64,000 nucleotides of DNA from the NCBI RefSeq assembly GCF_002797595.1, contig NZ_PGFE01000001.1, positions 124,001 to 188,000 on the forward strand. Reading direction: 5' to 3'. Positions 1 through 8,948 of this stretch are shown here, in pieces; position 1 is the first letter of the stretch; every line of letters begins with the position of its first letter. The translations under genes were made by a program, and so were the position numbers. Source of the DNA: Sediminihabitans luteus (lineage in GTDB: Bacteria; Actinomycetota; Actinomycetes; Actinomycetales; Cellulomonadaceae). The notes beneath the pieces are model-generated. The model worked only from the letters and a program-made list of their open reading frames with translations. It was not told where the DNA came from and made no database searches.

Positions 1-1222
1 CGATCGCGGGCTTGCTCGCGACGGTCGCCCCGACGAGGTCGGGCGGCGGGACGCCCACGAAGAACTCCCCCGCCGACGTCTCGGTCAGCATGCGCGAGAA
101 GCCGCCGACCACGAGCCCGATCCCGAAGATCCAGTACGGGGTGTCGGCGCCGGCGAACGCGAACAGCGCCATCGCGACGGTCACGCCGGCGAGCCCCGTG
201 AGGATCGCCGTCTGCGGCGTGCCGCCGCGCGCCACGTAGCGTCCGGCGGCGAACGCACCGAGCGCCATCGCGATGGTCGCGGGGAGCTGGCCGAGCGTGA
301 CCTCGAGCGGCCCGTACGCGTAGATGTACTGCCACAGCAGCGAGAGCTGCAGCGTCATCACGGCCTGCCACATGTTGAACGAGACGTCGGCGGTGAGCGC
401 GCCCGCGAGGTTCGGGTCCTTGAACAGGTGCACGGGCAGCGCGGGCGAGTCGTGGTGCGTCTCCCACCACAGGAACGCGACGAGCGCGACGACGCCGAGC
501 ACCACGGGGATCAGCACGCGGGCCTCGGTCCAGCCTCCGCTCGCGTTGCTCACGCCCCAGATGATCCCGACCAGCGCGACCGCGATGAGGCTCAGGCCCA
601 CCGGGTCGGCCGGCCTGAACTCCTGCGCCTTCGACCGTGGCACGAAGTGCTTGTTGAGGAAGAACGCCAGGACGCCCACGACGGGGACGACGAGGTAGCC
701 CAGCCGCCACGAGGCGCCGATGAGCGCCCCGCCCGCGATGGTCAGCGGCAGCGCGAACCCCACCTGACCGGTGAAGTAGAGCGACATCGCCTTCGCGACC
801 CTGTCCGGCGCGACCGTCCGGATGAGCGCCATCGACAGGCACAGCGTGCCGGCGAGGCCGACGCCCGTGATCGCGCGGCCCACGACGTAGAGCCCGAAGC
901 CCGGGGCGACGGCCGTCAGGATGCCGCCCAGGAGCAGCGCCCCGCAGGCCCACAGCAGCGTGAGGCGCCGCCCGACGCGGTCGCCGAGGCTGCCGATCGA
1001 CAGGATCGACGCCGCCATGGCGAGCGTCGCGACCGACGCCGCGAACGCCCGCTGCGAGCCGGTCATCCCGAGGTCGACCGCGGCCGACGCGATCGCGGTG
1101 TTGTGCAGCGAGACGTCGGCGGCCTGCGCGACGCCCGCGACGGTGAGCGCGAAGATCGCGAGGCCCGGGCGGTGCGCGACCCCCTCGGTCGAGCGGGTCG
1201 CGCTCGTGCCGTCGGTCGCCAT
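1..1222 (-). CDS. MFS transporter, 3' end cut by window edge
   Basis: The product is a multi-pass membrane protein that runs off the left edge, so the C-terminus is missing; about 407 codons are visible. The N-terminal half carries the MFS loop motif GSLGDRVGRRLT after the second membrane segment, followed by repeated hydrophobic segments. It is clearly related to the MFS protein at 2887-4572: both have SFNMWQAV and a FxVGGFxRMLxET stretch in the same order. The ATG overlaps the stop of the upstream amidohydrolase as TGATG, implying translational coupling. The substrate is unknown; it may export or import a product of the amidohydrolase. A drug:proton antiporter role is equally possible. Confidence 0.85.
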   Translation of the reverse strand, partial: MATDGTSATRSTEGVAHRPGLAIFALTVAGVAQAADVSLHNTAIASAAVDLGMTGSQRAFAASVATLAMAASILSIGSLGDRVGRRLTLLWACGALLLGGILTAVAPGFGLYVVGRAITGVGLAGTLCLSMALIRTVAPDRVAKAMSLYFTGQVGFALPLTIAGGALIGASWRLGYLVVPVVGVLAFFLNKHFVPRSKAQEFRPADPVGLSLIAVALVGIIWGVSNASGGWTEARVLIPVVLGVVALVAFLWWETHHDSPALPVHLFKDPNLAGALTADVSFNMWQAVMTLQLSLLWQYIYAYGPLEVTLGQLPATIAMALGAFAAGRYVARGGTPQTAILTGLAGVTVAMALFAFAGADTPYWIFGIGLVVGGFSRMLTETSAGEFFVGVPPPDLVGATVASKPAI

Positions 1223-2832
1223 CAGGCGTCAAACACCGTGACGCCCCGCTTGAGGGTGCGCACGACCTGGACGTCCTTGATGGCGTCGGTCTCGACCTCG
1301 AGCGGGTTGTCGCTGAGCACCACGAGGTCGGCGAGCTTGCCGACCTCGATCGAGCCGCGGTCGTGCTCGGTGCGGTGCTCGTACGCCGCGTCGATCGTGA
1401 GCGCCCGCAGGCCCTCAAGCGGCGTGATGCGCTCGCCCTCGCCCAGCACGACACCGTTGAGCGACGTCCGGCTGACCGAGCTCCACAGCAGCACGAGGGG
1501 GTTGATCGGCGTGATCGGGTAGTCCGAGTGGTTCGTGGGTCGCAGCCCCTTGTCGATGGCCGAGCGCATCGGCGAGATCCCGAACGCGCGCTCCTCGCCG
1601 AAGTTCTTGATGTGGATGTCGCCGAACAGGTAGGCGTGGATCGTGAACATCGACGGCTCGAAGCCCGCGGCGACGTACTCGTCGAGCTGGTCGTGCCGCA
1701 TGACCTGCGAGTGGATCGGCACGGTGCGTCCCGGCGGGGTCACGCCCGCGGCCGTGACGGTCCGGTGCGCGGAGAGCAGCTGGTCGACCGCCGCGTCGCC
1801 GTTGCAGTGCGCGAACACCTGGACGCCGTTGCGGTAGGCGAGGTCGACGAAGTGGTCGGTCGTCGGCTGGTCGATCACCGCGAGGCCGTGCCAGTGCTGC
1901 TCGCCCCCGGGCCCGCCCGTCACGTACTCCTCGGTCACGTGCGCGGTCCGGCCCTGCGGCGAGCCGTCGAGGATCAGCTTGACACCCTGGACCGTGTGCC
2001 CGCCCGCCGTCGTGCCCATGAGGCCCGACTCGAGCACCTCGGGCAGCTCGTTGAAGATCGCGAGCGAGCGCACGTCGACCAGCAGCGGCTTCTTCTCGGC
2101 GAAGCCACGGATCGTCTCGATCTGCTCCGCGGTCGCCGCGCCGTCCTGGACCGTGGTCACGCCCCAGCGCGCGTACTCCGCGAGCATCGCGTCGAGCTCG
2201 GCCTCGCCGTACGACAGCAGGCTGAACACGAGCGGCATCCACGCCTGCTCCCAGAGCTCGCCCGACGGGACGTCGGTGCCCGGGAGGCGCACGATCGTCC
2301 CTCCGTCCGGGTTGGGGCTGCCCGGCCCGTACCCCGCGTCCTCGAGCACGCGCGAGTTGACGAAGCCGCCGTGGCCCGAGACGTGCACGACGGCGACCCG
2401 GTGGTCGGGGAACTCGCGGTCGAGGATCTCGGCCGTCAGCACGCCGCCGTCGTCCATCAGGTCGGGGAAGTACCCCCACCCGATCACGTACTCCCCCGGC
2501 GCCGGGTCGTTGCGCTCCTTGGCCTCGTGGAGCTTGCGGATCGCGTCCTCGACCGTGCGGGTGTCGCCGACCGGCGGGGTGTGCAGCGCGGCGTGCTTGA
2601 CGTACGGCGCGCCCATCGAGACGTGGCTGTGCGCGTCGACGAAGCCGGGCACGACGGTGCGACCGCCGAGGTCGACGACCTCGGTCGCGTCGCCCGCGAG
2701 GGCGCCGATCTCGGCGGCCGTGCCGACGGCCGAGACGAGCCCGTCGGTCACGGCGACGGCCTCGGCCACGGTCGCGGCGTCGTCGACCGTGATCACGGTC
2801 GCGTTGGTCAGGATCAGGTCAGGTGTGCTCAT
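1222..2832 (-). CDS. Amidohydrolase family protein (YtcJ-like)
   Basis: A 536-residue metal-dependent hydrolase of the amidohydrolase-3 group (YtcJ and N-substituted formamide deformylase relatives). An N-terminal composite beta domain is followed by the metal-binding VDAHSHVSMG near residue 65, a mid-protein ADGRTAH-like segment (SPQGRTAH), FAHCNGDAA, and a late NHSDYPITP that supplies the last ligand. The C-terminus returns to the beta sandwich (GKLADLVVLSDNPL). The start is ATG with GAAGGA six bases upstream. It sits 54 bp after one MFS gene and overlaps another, so uptake or export of its substrate is likely coupled to it. The actual amide or ester substrate cannot be read from the sequence. 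Confidence 0.88.
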   Translation of the reverse strand: MSTPDLILTNATVITVDDAATVAEAVAVTDGLVSAVGTAAEIGALAGDATEVVDLGGRTVVPGFVDAHSHVSMGAPYVKHAALHTPPVGDTRTVEDAIRKLHEAKERNDPAPGEYVIGWGYFPDLMDDGGVLTAEILDREFPDHRVAVVHVSGHGGFVNSRVLEDAGYGPGSPNPDGGTIVRLPGTDVPSGELWEQAWMPLVFSLLSYGEAELDAMLAEYARWGVTTVQDGAATAEQIETIRGFAEKKPLLVDVRSLAIFNELPEVLESGLMGTTAGGHTVQGVKLILDGSPQGRTAHVTEEYVTGGPGGEQHWHGLAVIDQPTTDHFVDLAYRNGVQVFAHCNGDAAVDQLLSAHRTVTAAGVTPPGRTVPIHSQVMRHDQLDEYVAAGFEPSMFTIHAYLFGDIHIKNFGEERAFGISPMRSAIDKGLRPTNHSDYPITPINPLVLLWSSVSRTSLNGVVLGEGERITPLEGLRALTIDAAYEHRTEHDRGSIEVGKLADLVVLSDNPLEVETDAIKDVQVVRTLKRGVTVFDA

Positions 2833-2886
2833 GGTCGTTCCTTCTGCGGGAGTGGTCGTCGACGGTGCGGTCGCGGCAGGCGCTCG

Positions 2887-4572
2887 TCAGGCGCCGGACG
2901 GCGCGGGGCCGGCCGTCCCTGGTCCGCCCGGTCCGTCGGCGTCGGGGGTCGTCCCGCCGTCGGGGTCCGCCGTCGACGTGCCGGCGCCGCCGACGAGGGC
3001 CGCGGGCACGCCGTCGACCGTGAGCGGGCCGTCGACCAGACGACCGTCCCTGCGGAGCTTGTTCGCCCGCATGAAGAACAGCGTGCTGATCACGGCGAAG
3101 AACGTCAGGAACCCGGCGATGATGAACATCGTGCCGTTGAACGAGGTCACGAAGGCGTCCGACGCCTCGTCGATGACCTTCTGCACGACGGCGGGGTCGT
3201 ACTGGTCCATGTCCCCGCCCGAGACGTAGGTCTGGATCATGCCCGTGTACTGGCCCTGCTGCGCCGGCTCGACGTTGGCCTCGGCGAACTTCTCGGCGAT
3301 CGCCCGGCCGTACTGGCCGAACAGGAACGTCGACGAGAGCGCGGTGCCGAGCGCGAAGCTCGTCTGGCCGATCGCGGTCTTGGACGACGACATCGCGCCC
3401 GTGAGAGCCGCCGGCGGCTTGGCCACGAAGTACTGGCCCATGGTCGTCTCGTTGAGCATGCGGGCGAAGCCACCGACGATCATCGGGATCGCGAAGAAGA
3501 TGTACGGCGAGGTCGAGGTCGAGAACCCGAACATGACCATCGTCCCGATGAGCAGCACGTGACCGATGATCAGGTTGAGGGACGCGGGGATGCCCTTGGA
3601 GAGCATCCGGCCGGCGATGGTCGCACCGACGACCATCGCGAGGCTCATCGGCAGCTGGCCGAGGCTCACCTGCAGAGGCTCGTAGCGGTAGACGTACTGC
3701 CAGAGCATCGACAGCTGGATCATCACCACGGCCTGCCACATGTTGAACGAGAAGCCCGTGGCGACCGACCCGGCGAGCTCGGGGTCCTTGAAGAGCTTGA
3801 CGGGGAAGGCGGGGTCGGGGATGCGCGCCTCCCACCAGATGAAGACGACCATCGCGACGACGCCGATCGCGAGCGGGATCAGGACCGAGGACGACGTCCA
3901 GCCGTCGCCGCCCGCGTTGCTCAGGCCGTAGATCAGGCCGATGAGCGAGACGGCGATCGCGCTCAGGCCCACGTAGTCGAACTTGCCGACCTTGTCGGCC
4001 TTGGCCTCGGGGAGCCCGCGCATGCACATGAGGAACGCGACGACCGCGACGATCGGCATGGTCAGGTAGCCGAGGCGCCAGCTGATGCCGGCCATCCAGC
4101 CCGCGACGACGCCCAGCACGAGCGCGGCGGCGGTCTGCCCCGCGAGCCAGAAGGCGACGGCCTTGGGGATGTTGTTCGGGAGCACCTCGCGCAGCAGGGC
4201 GAAGCTGAGGCCGAACGACCCGGCGATGCCGATGCCGGTGACCGCACGACCGAGGATGAAGATCGCGGTGCTCGGGGCGATCGCGGTGATGACGCCGCCG
4301 ATGACCGCGACGAGCAGGCCCGCGAGCATGACCTTGCGCCGGCCGAGCCGGTCGCCGAGCGCGCCCGTGGTCAGGATGAGCGCCGCGAGCGCGAGCGTGC
4401 CGACGCTCGCCGCGAACGCACGCTCGGAGCCGGACATGTCGAGGTCGACGCTGGCCCCGACGATCGAGATGTTGTTGGCGGTCGGGTCGACCACCTGGAG
4501 GCACGAGGCCGCCGTCAGCGCGATGAGCGCGGCGGTGGTCCCCTTCCTCATCGTCCCGGCGTCAGCAGTCAT
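2887..4572 (-). CDS. MFS transporter, 14-TM (DHA2-like)
   Basis: A 561-residue integral membrane transporter. Motif A is visible as GALGDRLGRRKVML, and about fourteen hydrophobic segments can be counted, with a hydrophilic insertion near residues 420-470 before the last pair. The C-terminal tail of about 50 residues is Gly/Asp/Pro-rich and presumably cytoplasmic. An upstream in-frame ATG exists at 4599, but the ATG at 4572 is preceded by GAGGAGG at good spacing and matches the family start, so I chose it. It is paralogous to the MFS protein at 1-1222; both flank the amidohydrolase. The substrate is unknown. Confidence 0.88.
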   Translation of the reverse strand: MTADAGTMRKGTTAALIALTAASCLQVVDPTANNISIVGASVDLDMSGSERAFAASVGTLALAALILTTGALGDRLGRRKVMLAGLLVAVIGGVITAIAPSTAIFILGRAVTGIGIAGSFGLSFALLREVLPNNIPKAVAFWLAGQTAAALVLGVVAGWMAGISWRLGYLTMPIVAVVAFLMCMRGLPEAKADKVGKFDYVGLSAIAVSLIGLIYGLSNAGGDGWTSSSVLIPLAIGVVAMVVFIWWEARIPDPAFPVKLFKDPELAGSVATGFSFNMWQAVVMIQLSMLWQYVYRYEPLQVSLGQLPMSLAMVVGATIAGRMLSKGIPASLNLIIGHVLLIGTMVMFGFSTSTSPYIFFAIPMIVGGFARMLNETTMGQYFVAKPPAALTGAMSSSKTAIGQTSFALGTALSSTFLFGQYGRAIAEKFAEANVEPAQQGQYTGMIQTYVSGGDMDQYDPAVVQKVIDEASDAFVTSFNGTMFIIAGFLTFFAVISTLFFMRANKLRRDGRLVDGPLTVDGVPAALVGGAGTSTADPDGGTTPDADGPGGPGTAGPAPSGA

Positions 4573-4638
4573 GCGAATCCTCCTCGGGTCGCCGGCCACC
4601 GCCGGACCTCGATGGCGGCGAACCGCCCCACGACTCGA

Positions 4639-4644
4639 ACACTA
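4639..4644 (-). promoter_or_regulatory. Predicted -10 box for the MFS/amidohydrolase operon
   Basis: TAGTGT (minus strand) fits the actinobacterial TAnnnT form and lies 66 bases before the chosen MFS start, leaving a short leader that contains the strong ribosome-binding site. No convincing -35 was seen. Confidence 0.45.
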
Positions 4645-4810
4645 GGGGTCAGCACGAGGCAGCGCGCGCGGAACGGACACACCGACCAGCCCGCGCGAGC
4701 CGGGCACGATCGGGACCCGCCCCCGGGCACCGCGGGCCCGTCGGCGCACGGCGGGTCCACGACGACCGGGAGGCCGACGGACGAGGCGCGGACGTCGGCT
4801 GCAGGAACGA

Positions 4811-4846
4811 CGACGCCCCGCTCCCCCGAGAGGGGGCGGGGCGTCG
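4811..4846 (-). terminator. Hairpin terminator downstream of tmRNA
   Basis: A 15-bp GC-rich stem (CGACGCCCCG plus CCCCC against GGGGG plus CGGGGCGTCG, with a two-base bulge) and a four-base loop begins a few bases after the tmRNA 3' end on the minus strand. There is no strong U-tract, as is common in high-G+C actinobacteria. Confidence 0.75.
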
Positions 4847-4851
4847 CGCAG

Positions 4852-5219
4852 GGGTGGAGGTGCGGGGAATCGAACCCCGGTCCGGTGGCGCTTTTCCAGG
4901 ACTTCTCCGGGCGCAGTCCGTTACGCCTTTCTCGGCCCCAGCATTCTCACGGACACGATGCTGACAGGCTCAGTCGGCTGAAAGTCCCCGTGACGTCACC
5001 GACGAACGTCACGAGCAGTGGCTCTCTAGCTGACGCCAGGAACCGGGGCGAGAGCATCCCCGGGCTGACGGACTTCGAAGCCTCGCTCAGGCGGCGAGGG
5101 CGAAGTCGGTGCGCTTGTTATCGGCACCTATAGGTTTGCAGACGTCGTTTACGAGATAAGTCTGCATCCTCGGCCCGCTTCTCCTCGAAGCACGACCACC
5201 GTCGAAACCGATCACCCCC
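4852..5219 (-). ncRNA. ssrA: Transfer-messenger RNA (tmRNA)
   Basis: This RNA rescues stalled ribosomes and adds a degradation tag, working with SmpB (5887-6357). The 5' end GGGGGTGATCGGTTTCGAC and the 3' end with GGGGTTCGATTCCCC followed by GCACCTCCACC form the tRNA-like half. The acceptor stem GGGGGUG pairs with CACCUCC. The tag reading frame lies at 5087-5125 and encodes ADNKRTDFALAA followed by TGA, ending in the ALAA recognised by ClpXP-type proteases. The 3' CCA is not fully encoded (CCC after the discriminator A), so the last base must be added or trimmed. A terminator follows at 4811-4846. The ends are good to a few bases. Confidence 0.95.
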
Positions 5220-5374
5220 TGTGCAGTTGTCAAGCACGCGCCCGGTCGACCCGAGAGCCACCGCACGCGTGCACGAACGGGCTGCCGCCCGACCGTGCAC
5301 CACGATCCTACGCGCTCCCGCCGACACCCGTCACGGCATTTGCCACCGGGAGCAGCGGTTTCGCCGTCGGCGCA

Positions 5375-5788
5375 CTACTTCTCGCGCGTCAGGGCGTCCG
5401 CGACGAGCCCGCCGCCGATGCCCAGCAGGAACACGTCCTTGGCGAGGCCGATGCCCTCGGGGGTCGGCCGCACGCCGTCCGACTGCGTCATGCCCGGGGT
5501 CCGCAGGTACATCCCCACGAGCCCGCCGGCGAAGCCCGAGAGCGCGAGCCCGACCAGGCCCGAGGGGACGAACGGCACGAGCAGCGCCGCACCCAGCGCG
5601 ATCTCCGCGGTCGAGAGCGCCTTGACGAACTCCTGCGGGTCGACGTCCTCGAGGAACGGGTAGGTCCCCGCGGCCATGGCGTGCAGGCCGGCCGCGGTCT
5701 CGGCGTCCGCCCCCCGCTTGCCGAGGCCGGAGTTGAGGATGAACGCACCCGCGGCGAGACGGGGGACGTACTGACGGAGCTTGGCCAC
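5375..5788 (-). CDS. DoxX-like membrane protein
   Basis: A 137-residue protein with about four hydrophobic stretches: LAAGAFILNSG, LSTAEIALGAALLVPFVP, LVGLALSGFAGGLVGMYL and GIGLAKDVFLLGIGGGL. This pattern resembles the DoxX family of small membrane proteins, whose biochemical role is poorly defined. The start is a GTG preceded by GGGAGG four bases away; the open frame extends upstream without another plausible site. It sits between smpB (98 bp away) and ssrA (155 bp away) and probably has nothing to do with translation rescue. The family assignment is by pattern; the function is unknown. Confidence 0.75.
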   Translation of the reverse strand: MAKLRQYVPRLAAGAFILNSGLGKRGADAETAAGLHAMAAGTYPFLEDVDPQEFVKALSTAEIALGAALLVPFVPSGLVGLALSGFAGGLVGMYLRTPGMTQSDGVRPTPEGIGLAKDVFLLGIGGGLVADALTREK

Positions 5789-5886
5789 GGGGCCTCCCGG
5801 TGACGACGACGGCCGGGACGCACCCGGCATGACCGACGTACCGTACGACGCCGGCCGCGCACCCGCGACCGCTCGAGCGCGGCCGC

Positions 5887-6357
5887 TCAGCGCAGCTCGC
5901 GCGAGCGGATCGCGCGGTGCGCCTCGCGGTTGTCCTGCTTCTCGCGCAGCGCGTGACGCTTGTCGTACTCCTTCTTGCCCCGCCCGACGGCGACCTCGAC
6001 CTTGACCCGCCCGTCGAGGAAGTACAGCTGCAGCGGGATCAGCGTGTGACCCTTCTCGCGCGTCTTGATCTCGAGCCGGTGGATCTCGTCCTTGTGCAGC
6101 AGGAGCTTGCGCCGGCGCCGGGGGGCGTGGTTGTTCCAGGTCCCCTGCGAGTACTCCTGGATGTGCACGTTCTCGAGCCACGCCTCGCCGTTGTCGATCG
6201 ACGCGTAGCCGTCGGCGAGCGAGGCGCGTCCCATGCGCAGCGCCTTGACCTCGGTGCCGCTCAGGACGATGCCTGCCTCGTAGACGTCCTCGATGACGTA
6301 GTCGTGCCGGGCCTTGCGGTTCGTGGCGATCACCGCACGTCCCTTGTCCTTCGCCAT
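5887..6357 (-). CDS. smpB: SsrA-binding protein SmpB
   Basis: A 156-residue cytoplasmic RNA-binding protein that brings tmRNA to stalled ribosomes. Diagnostic stretches are [10 protein letters not shown] at the start, [23 protein letters not shown] and [10 protein letters not shown], then [13 protein letters not shown]. The basic C-terminal tail ([23 protein letters not shown], quoted here only by its ends KKEYDKRHA and REAHRAI) mimics the anticodon arm. Length is typical of the family. The ATG follows GGGAGC. The tmRNA partner is encoded 0.7 kb downstream on the same strand, a linkage common in actinobacteria. Confidence 0.97.
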   Translation of the reverse strand: MAKDKGRAVIATNRKARHDYVIEDVYEAGIVLSGTEVKALRMGRASLADGYASIDNGEAWLENVHIQEYSQGTWNNHAPRRRRKLLLHKDEIHRLEIKTREKGHTLIPLQLYFLDGRVKVEVAVGRGKKEYDKRHALREKQDNREAHRAIRSRELR

Positions 6358-6410
6358 CTCGGCCGGGCTCCCTCGTCGCTGCGTTCGCGCGCCGGACGGC
6401 GCGGACGACC

Positions 6411-6416
6411 AATCTA
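6411..6416 (-). promoter_or_regulatory. Predicted -10 box for smpB
   Basis: TAGATT (minus strand) fits TAnnnT and lies 54 bases upstream of the smpB ATG, suggesting smpB can be transcribed separately from the ftsEX-peptidase genes. No clear -35 was seen. Confidence 0.4.
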
Positions 6417-6458
6417 CGCGACCCGACCGACGGAACCCAGGTCATTGCGCTGCGGGCG

Positions 6459-6495
6459 GACGCCGTCCCCGCCGTCGGGCAGGAACGGCGGCGTC
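6459..6495 (-). terminator. Possible weak terminator hairpin after the M23 gene
   Basis: A broken stem (GACGCCG with CGGCGTC outside, CCGT with ACGG inside, one six-base bulge) lies 40 bases after the M23 peptidase stop and before the smpB promoter. It has no U-tract; only weakly supported. Confidence 0.3.
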
Positions 6496-6534
6496 GCACG
6501 GTTCCCGGCGGCCCGACGCGCGAGGTCGGTGCGG

Positions 6535-8028
6535 CTACCGCAGCATCGTCATCGGGTCGACCGTGCTGCCGTTGACGTACACCTCGAAGTGCAGGTGACA
6601 GGCGGTCGAGACCCCGCCCGTCTGGCCCGAGTAGCCCACGACCTGCCCCTTGGAGACCCGGGCGCCCGGGCTCACGGCGAAGCGCGTCAGGTGGTTGTAG
6701 CTCGTCATGATGCTCGCGCCGTCGTGGAAGCCGTGGTCGACGAGCACCTGGTTGCCGAGCCCGCCGTAGTAGCGGGTGTACAGCACGGTGCCCGCGGCCG
6801 CGGCGTAGACCGGCGTGCCGCAGTAGGCCCGGAAGTCGGTGCCGGCGTGCAGCCGGTAGATGCCCAGGACGGGCTGGAGACGGTAGCCGTAGTTCGACGT
6901 CACGTACGGCACCTTGGTCGGGTACGACAGGAACCTGCCCGTGGAGGCCCCGCCGCCTGAGGACCCGCCCGATGACGAGCCACCGCCGGACGAGCCACCG
7001 CCCGAGGAGCCACCGCCCGAGGAGCCGCCGCCCGACTGGTTCTGCTGCGCAGCCTTCTCCTCGGCGGCCTTCTTCGCCGCCGCCTCGCGCGCGGCCCGCT
7101 CGGCCGCCTCCTTGCGCAGCCGCTCGTCGCGCGCGAGCTGCTCCGCGACGACCGCCTTGAGGTCCTGCGAGAGCGCCTTCTGCTCGGCCTCGGTGGTCTC
7201 GAGGTCCTTCTGCGCCGCGGCCTTGCGCGACTCGATGACGGCCTTCTTCGCCTTCTGCTCCGCGATGAGCTTCTCGATCTCGGCCTTGCGGTCGGCCGCC
7301 GCCTGCCGGGCGACCTGCGCCGCGGCCGCGTTGTCGTCGGCCTCCTGCTTGAGGTCGGCGATCGTCTCGCGGATCGCGGTGAGCCGCACCGAGCGGTTCT
7401 TCGCGACCGACTCGGCCTCGCGCAACGCGTCGAGCGTGCGCGTCGTCGACCGCGCGGCCGACATCGCCACGGCGTACTCGTCGACGAACGCGTCGGCGTC
7501 CTGCGCGCCCGTGACGATGTCGAGGCTCGTGGTGCTGCTCCCGCCGCGCATCGCCTGCCGCGCCATCTCCGCGAGGTCGGTGCGCGCGCCGTCCGCGGCC
7601 TGCGCGCTCTCGTCGATGTCCGTGGAGATCTGCGTCTCCTCGGCCTGCGCGTCCGTCAGCCGACCCGCGAGCTGGTCCGCGACGCGCTGCGTGCGCTCGA
7701 CCTCGGCCTCGGCCTCCGCGAGCTCCTGCTGCGCGACCGGCAGCCGCGTCTCGACCGCGTCGAGGTCGAGCACGGCCTGGGCGAGCTCGGCGTCGGTGTG
7801 CTCGAGCTCGGACTCGAGGGTCTCGCGGTGCGCCTCGGCCGCGGCCTGCTGGCGCTCGACCTCGGCCCGCCGGTCGTCGATGTCGTCCGCGGTGGCCGTG
7901 CCGACACCCAGCACGAGGGCGGACGCCGCGACGAGCGCGACCCAGCGCGCGCGTCGTCGGGCCGGGGCGGGGTGCGTCCCCCGGCCGGTCGTCGGTGCGT
8001 CCGCCGTGCGGCGCGTCGTCGAGCGCAT
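6535..8028 (-). CDS. Secreted M23 peptidase with coiled coil, FtsEX-linked
   Basis: A 497-residue protein predicted to be secreted: basic N-terminus, then a hydrophobic segment (WVALVAASALVLGVGTATA). Residues about 55-330 are a long Glu/Ala/Arg-rich coiled coil, followed by a low-complexity Gly/Ser linker of repeated GGGSS units. The C-terminal LytM domain has HAGTDF (zinc His and Asp), the MTSYNHL active-site region and HLHFEV, so all metal ligands appear intact. It follows ftsX by four bases, the arrangement of EnvC- or PcsB-type cell-separation hydrolases gated by FtsEX. Role inferred: septal peptidoglycan cleavage controlled by FtsEX. Confidence 0.9.
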   Translation of the reverse strand: MRSTTRRTADAPTTGRGTHPAPARRRARWVALVAASALVLGVGTATADDIDDRRAEVERQQAAAEAHRETLESELEHTDAELAQAVLDLDAVETRLPVAQQELAEAEAEVERTQRVADQLAGRLTDAQAEETQISTDIDESAQAADGARTDLAEMARQAMRGGSSTTSLDIVTGAQDADAFVDEYAVAMSAARSTTRTLDALREAESVAKNRSVRLTAIRETIADLKQEADDNAAAAQVARQAAADRKAEIEKLIAEQKAKKAVIESRKAAAQKDLETTEAEQKALSQDLKAVVAEQLARDERLRKEAAERAAREAAAKKAAEEKAAQQNQSGGGSSGGGSSGGGSSGGGSSSGGSSGGGASTGRFLSYPTKVPYVTSNYGYRLQPVLGIYRLHAGTDFRAYCGTPVYAAAAGTVLYTRYYGGLGNQVLVDHGFHDGASIMTSYNHLTRFAVSPGARVSKGQVVGYSGQTGGVSTACHLHFEVYVNGSTVDPMTMLR

Positions 8029-8032
8029 GCGA

Positions 8033-8947
8033 TCAGACCCTCGTGAATCGTCGGAGCGTGAGGAAGGACGAGACGATCGCCAGCAGGAACGCGATCCCGA
8101 CGAGCACGGGGGCGATCTGCAGCACGTCCCCCGCGTCGACGTACGCGACCCAGTCGACGGACTGCTCGAGCCAGTCCACCACGAGGTACTTGACCCCGAG
8201 CAGCAGCCCGCCCACCGCGAGACCCGCGCCGAGCACGGCCGCGATCGCCCCCTCGAGCAGGAACGGCATCTGGATGAACCACGTCGAGGCGCCCACGAGC
8301 CGCATGATCCGCGTCTCGCGCCGTCGACTGTGCGCCGAGAGGCGGATCGTCGTCGTGATGAGCAGCACCGCCGCCAGGAGCATGACCCCCGCGAGGCCGG
8401 CCGCGAGGATCGACGCCCGGTTGAGCGCGTGGAACAGAGGCTCGAAGACCGCCCGCTCGTCCTCGACCGACTCGACGCCCGGCCTGCCCGTGAGCACGTC
8501 GTTGACGACCGCGTAGTCCTGCTCCGGGTCGACGAGCTTGAGCCGCAGCGACGCCTGCATGTCGTCCTCGGTGAGCGGCACGCCCTGGTAGCCGTCCGGG
8601 TAGCGCTCGGCGAACGCCTCGTACGCGTCGGCCTTGGTCTCGAGGTAGACGGTCTCGACGTCGCCCGCGAGCTGGTCGTCGACCACGGCCTGCAGCGCGG
8701 CGACCTGCTCGTCCGTCGCCTCGCCCGCGGCGCACGCCGGCTGCGGCGAGTCCTGCGGGCACAGGTACGCCGTGACCTCGACCCGGTCGTACCAGTCGTC
8801 CTTGAGCTTGTCGATCTGCGTCTGCAGCAGGATCGAGGCGCCCACGAACGTGAGCGACACGAACGTCACGAGCACCACGGACACGGTCATCGCGAGGTTG
8901 CGCCGCAACCCCTGGACCATCTCGGCCAGGACGAACGACAGGCGCAC
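8033..8947 (-). CDS. ftsX: Cell division protein FtsX
   Basis: A 304-residue permease-like protein of the FtsEX complex. It has an N-terminal membrane segment (residues about 20-45), an extracytoplasmic domain of about 130 residues containing two cysteines (YLCPQD and PACAAG) that may form a disulfide, and three C-terminal membrane segments around the conserved RLVGAS loop. FtsX does not transport solute; it transmits FtsE ATP hydrolysis to a periplasmic or wall hydrolase, here plausibly the M23 peptidase directly downstream. The gene starts one base after the ftsE stop. Confidence 0.96.
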   Translation of the reverse strand: MRLSFVLAEMVQGLRRNLAMTVSVVLVTFVSLTFVGASILLQTQIDKLKDDWYDRVEVTAYLCPQDSPQPACAAGEATDEQVAALQAVVDDQLAGDVETVYLETKADAYEAFAERYPDGYQGVPLTEDDMQASLRLKLVDPEQDYAVVNDVLTGRPGVESVEDERAVFEPLFHALNRASILAAGLAGVMLLAAVLLITTTIRLSAHSRRRETRIMRLVGASTWFIQMPFLLEGAIAAVLGAGLAVGGLLLGVKYLVVDWLEQSVDWVAYVDAGDVLQIAPVLVGIAFLLAIVSSFLTLRRFTRV

Positions 8948-8948
8948 C

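Noticed and set aside
1363-5133. Open frame of 1256 codons on the plus strand
   Set aside because: It is antisense to the amidohydrolase, MFS gene and tmRNA, is very rich in Arg, Asp and His, and shows no family motifs; long shadow frames are expected at this G+C content.
5228-5233. TTGACA on the minus strand as -35 of the tmRNA gene
   Set aside because: It lies only eight bases before the mature 5' end, and no -10 exists at the required distance, so it is probably chance.
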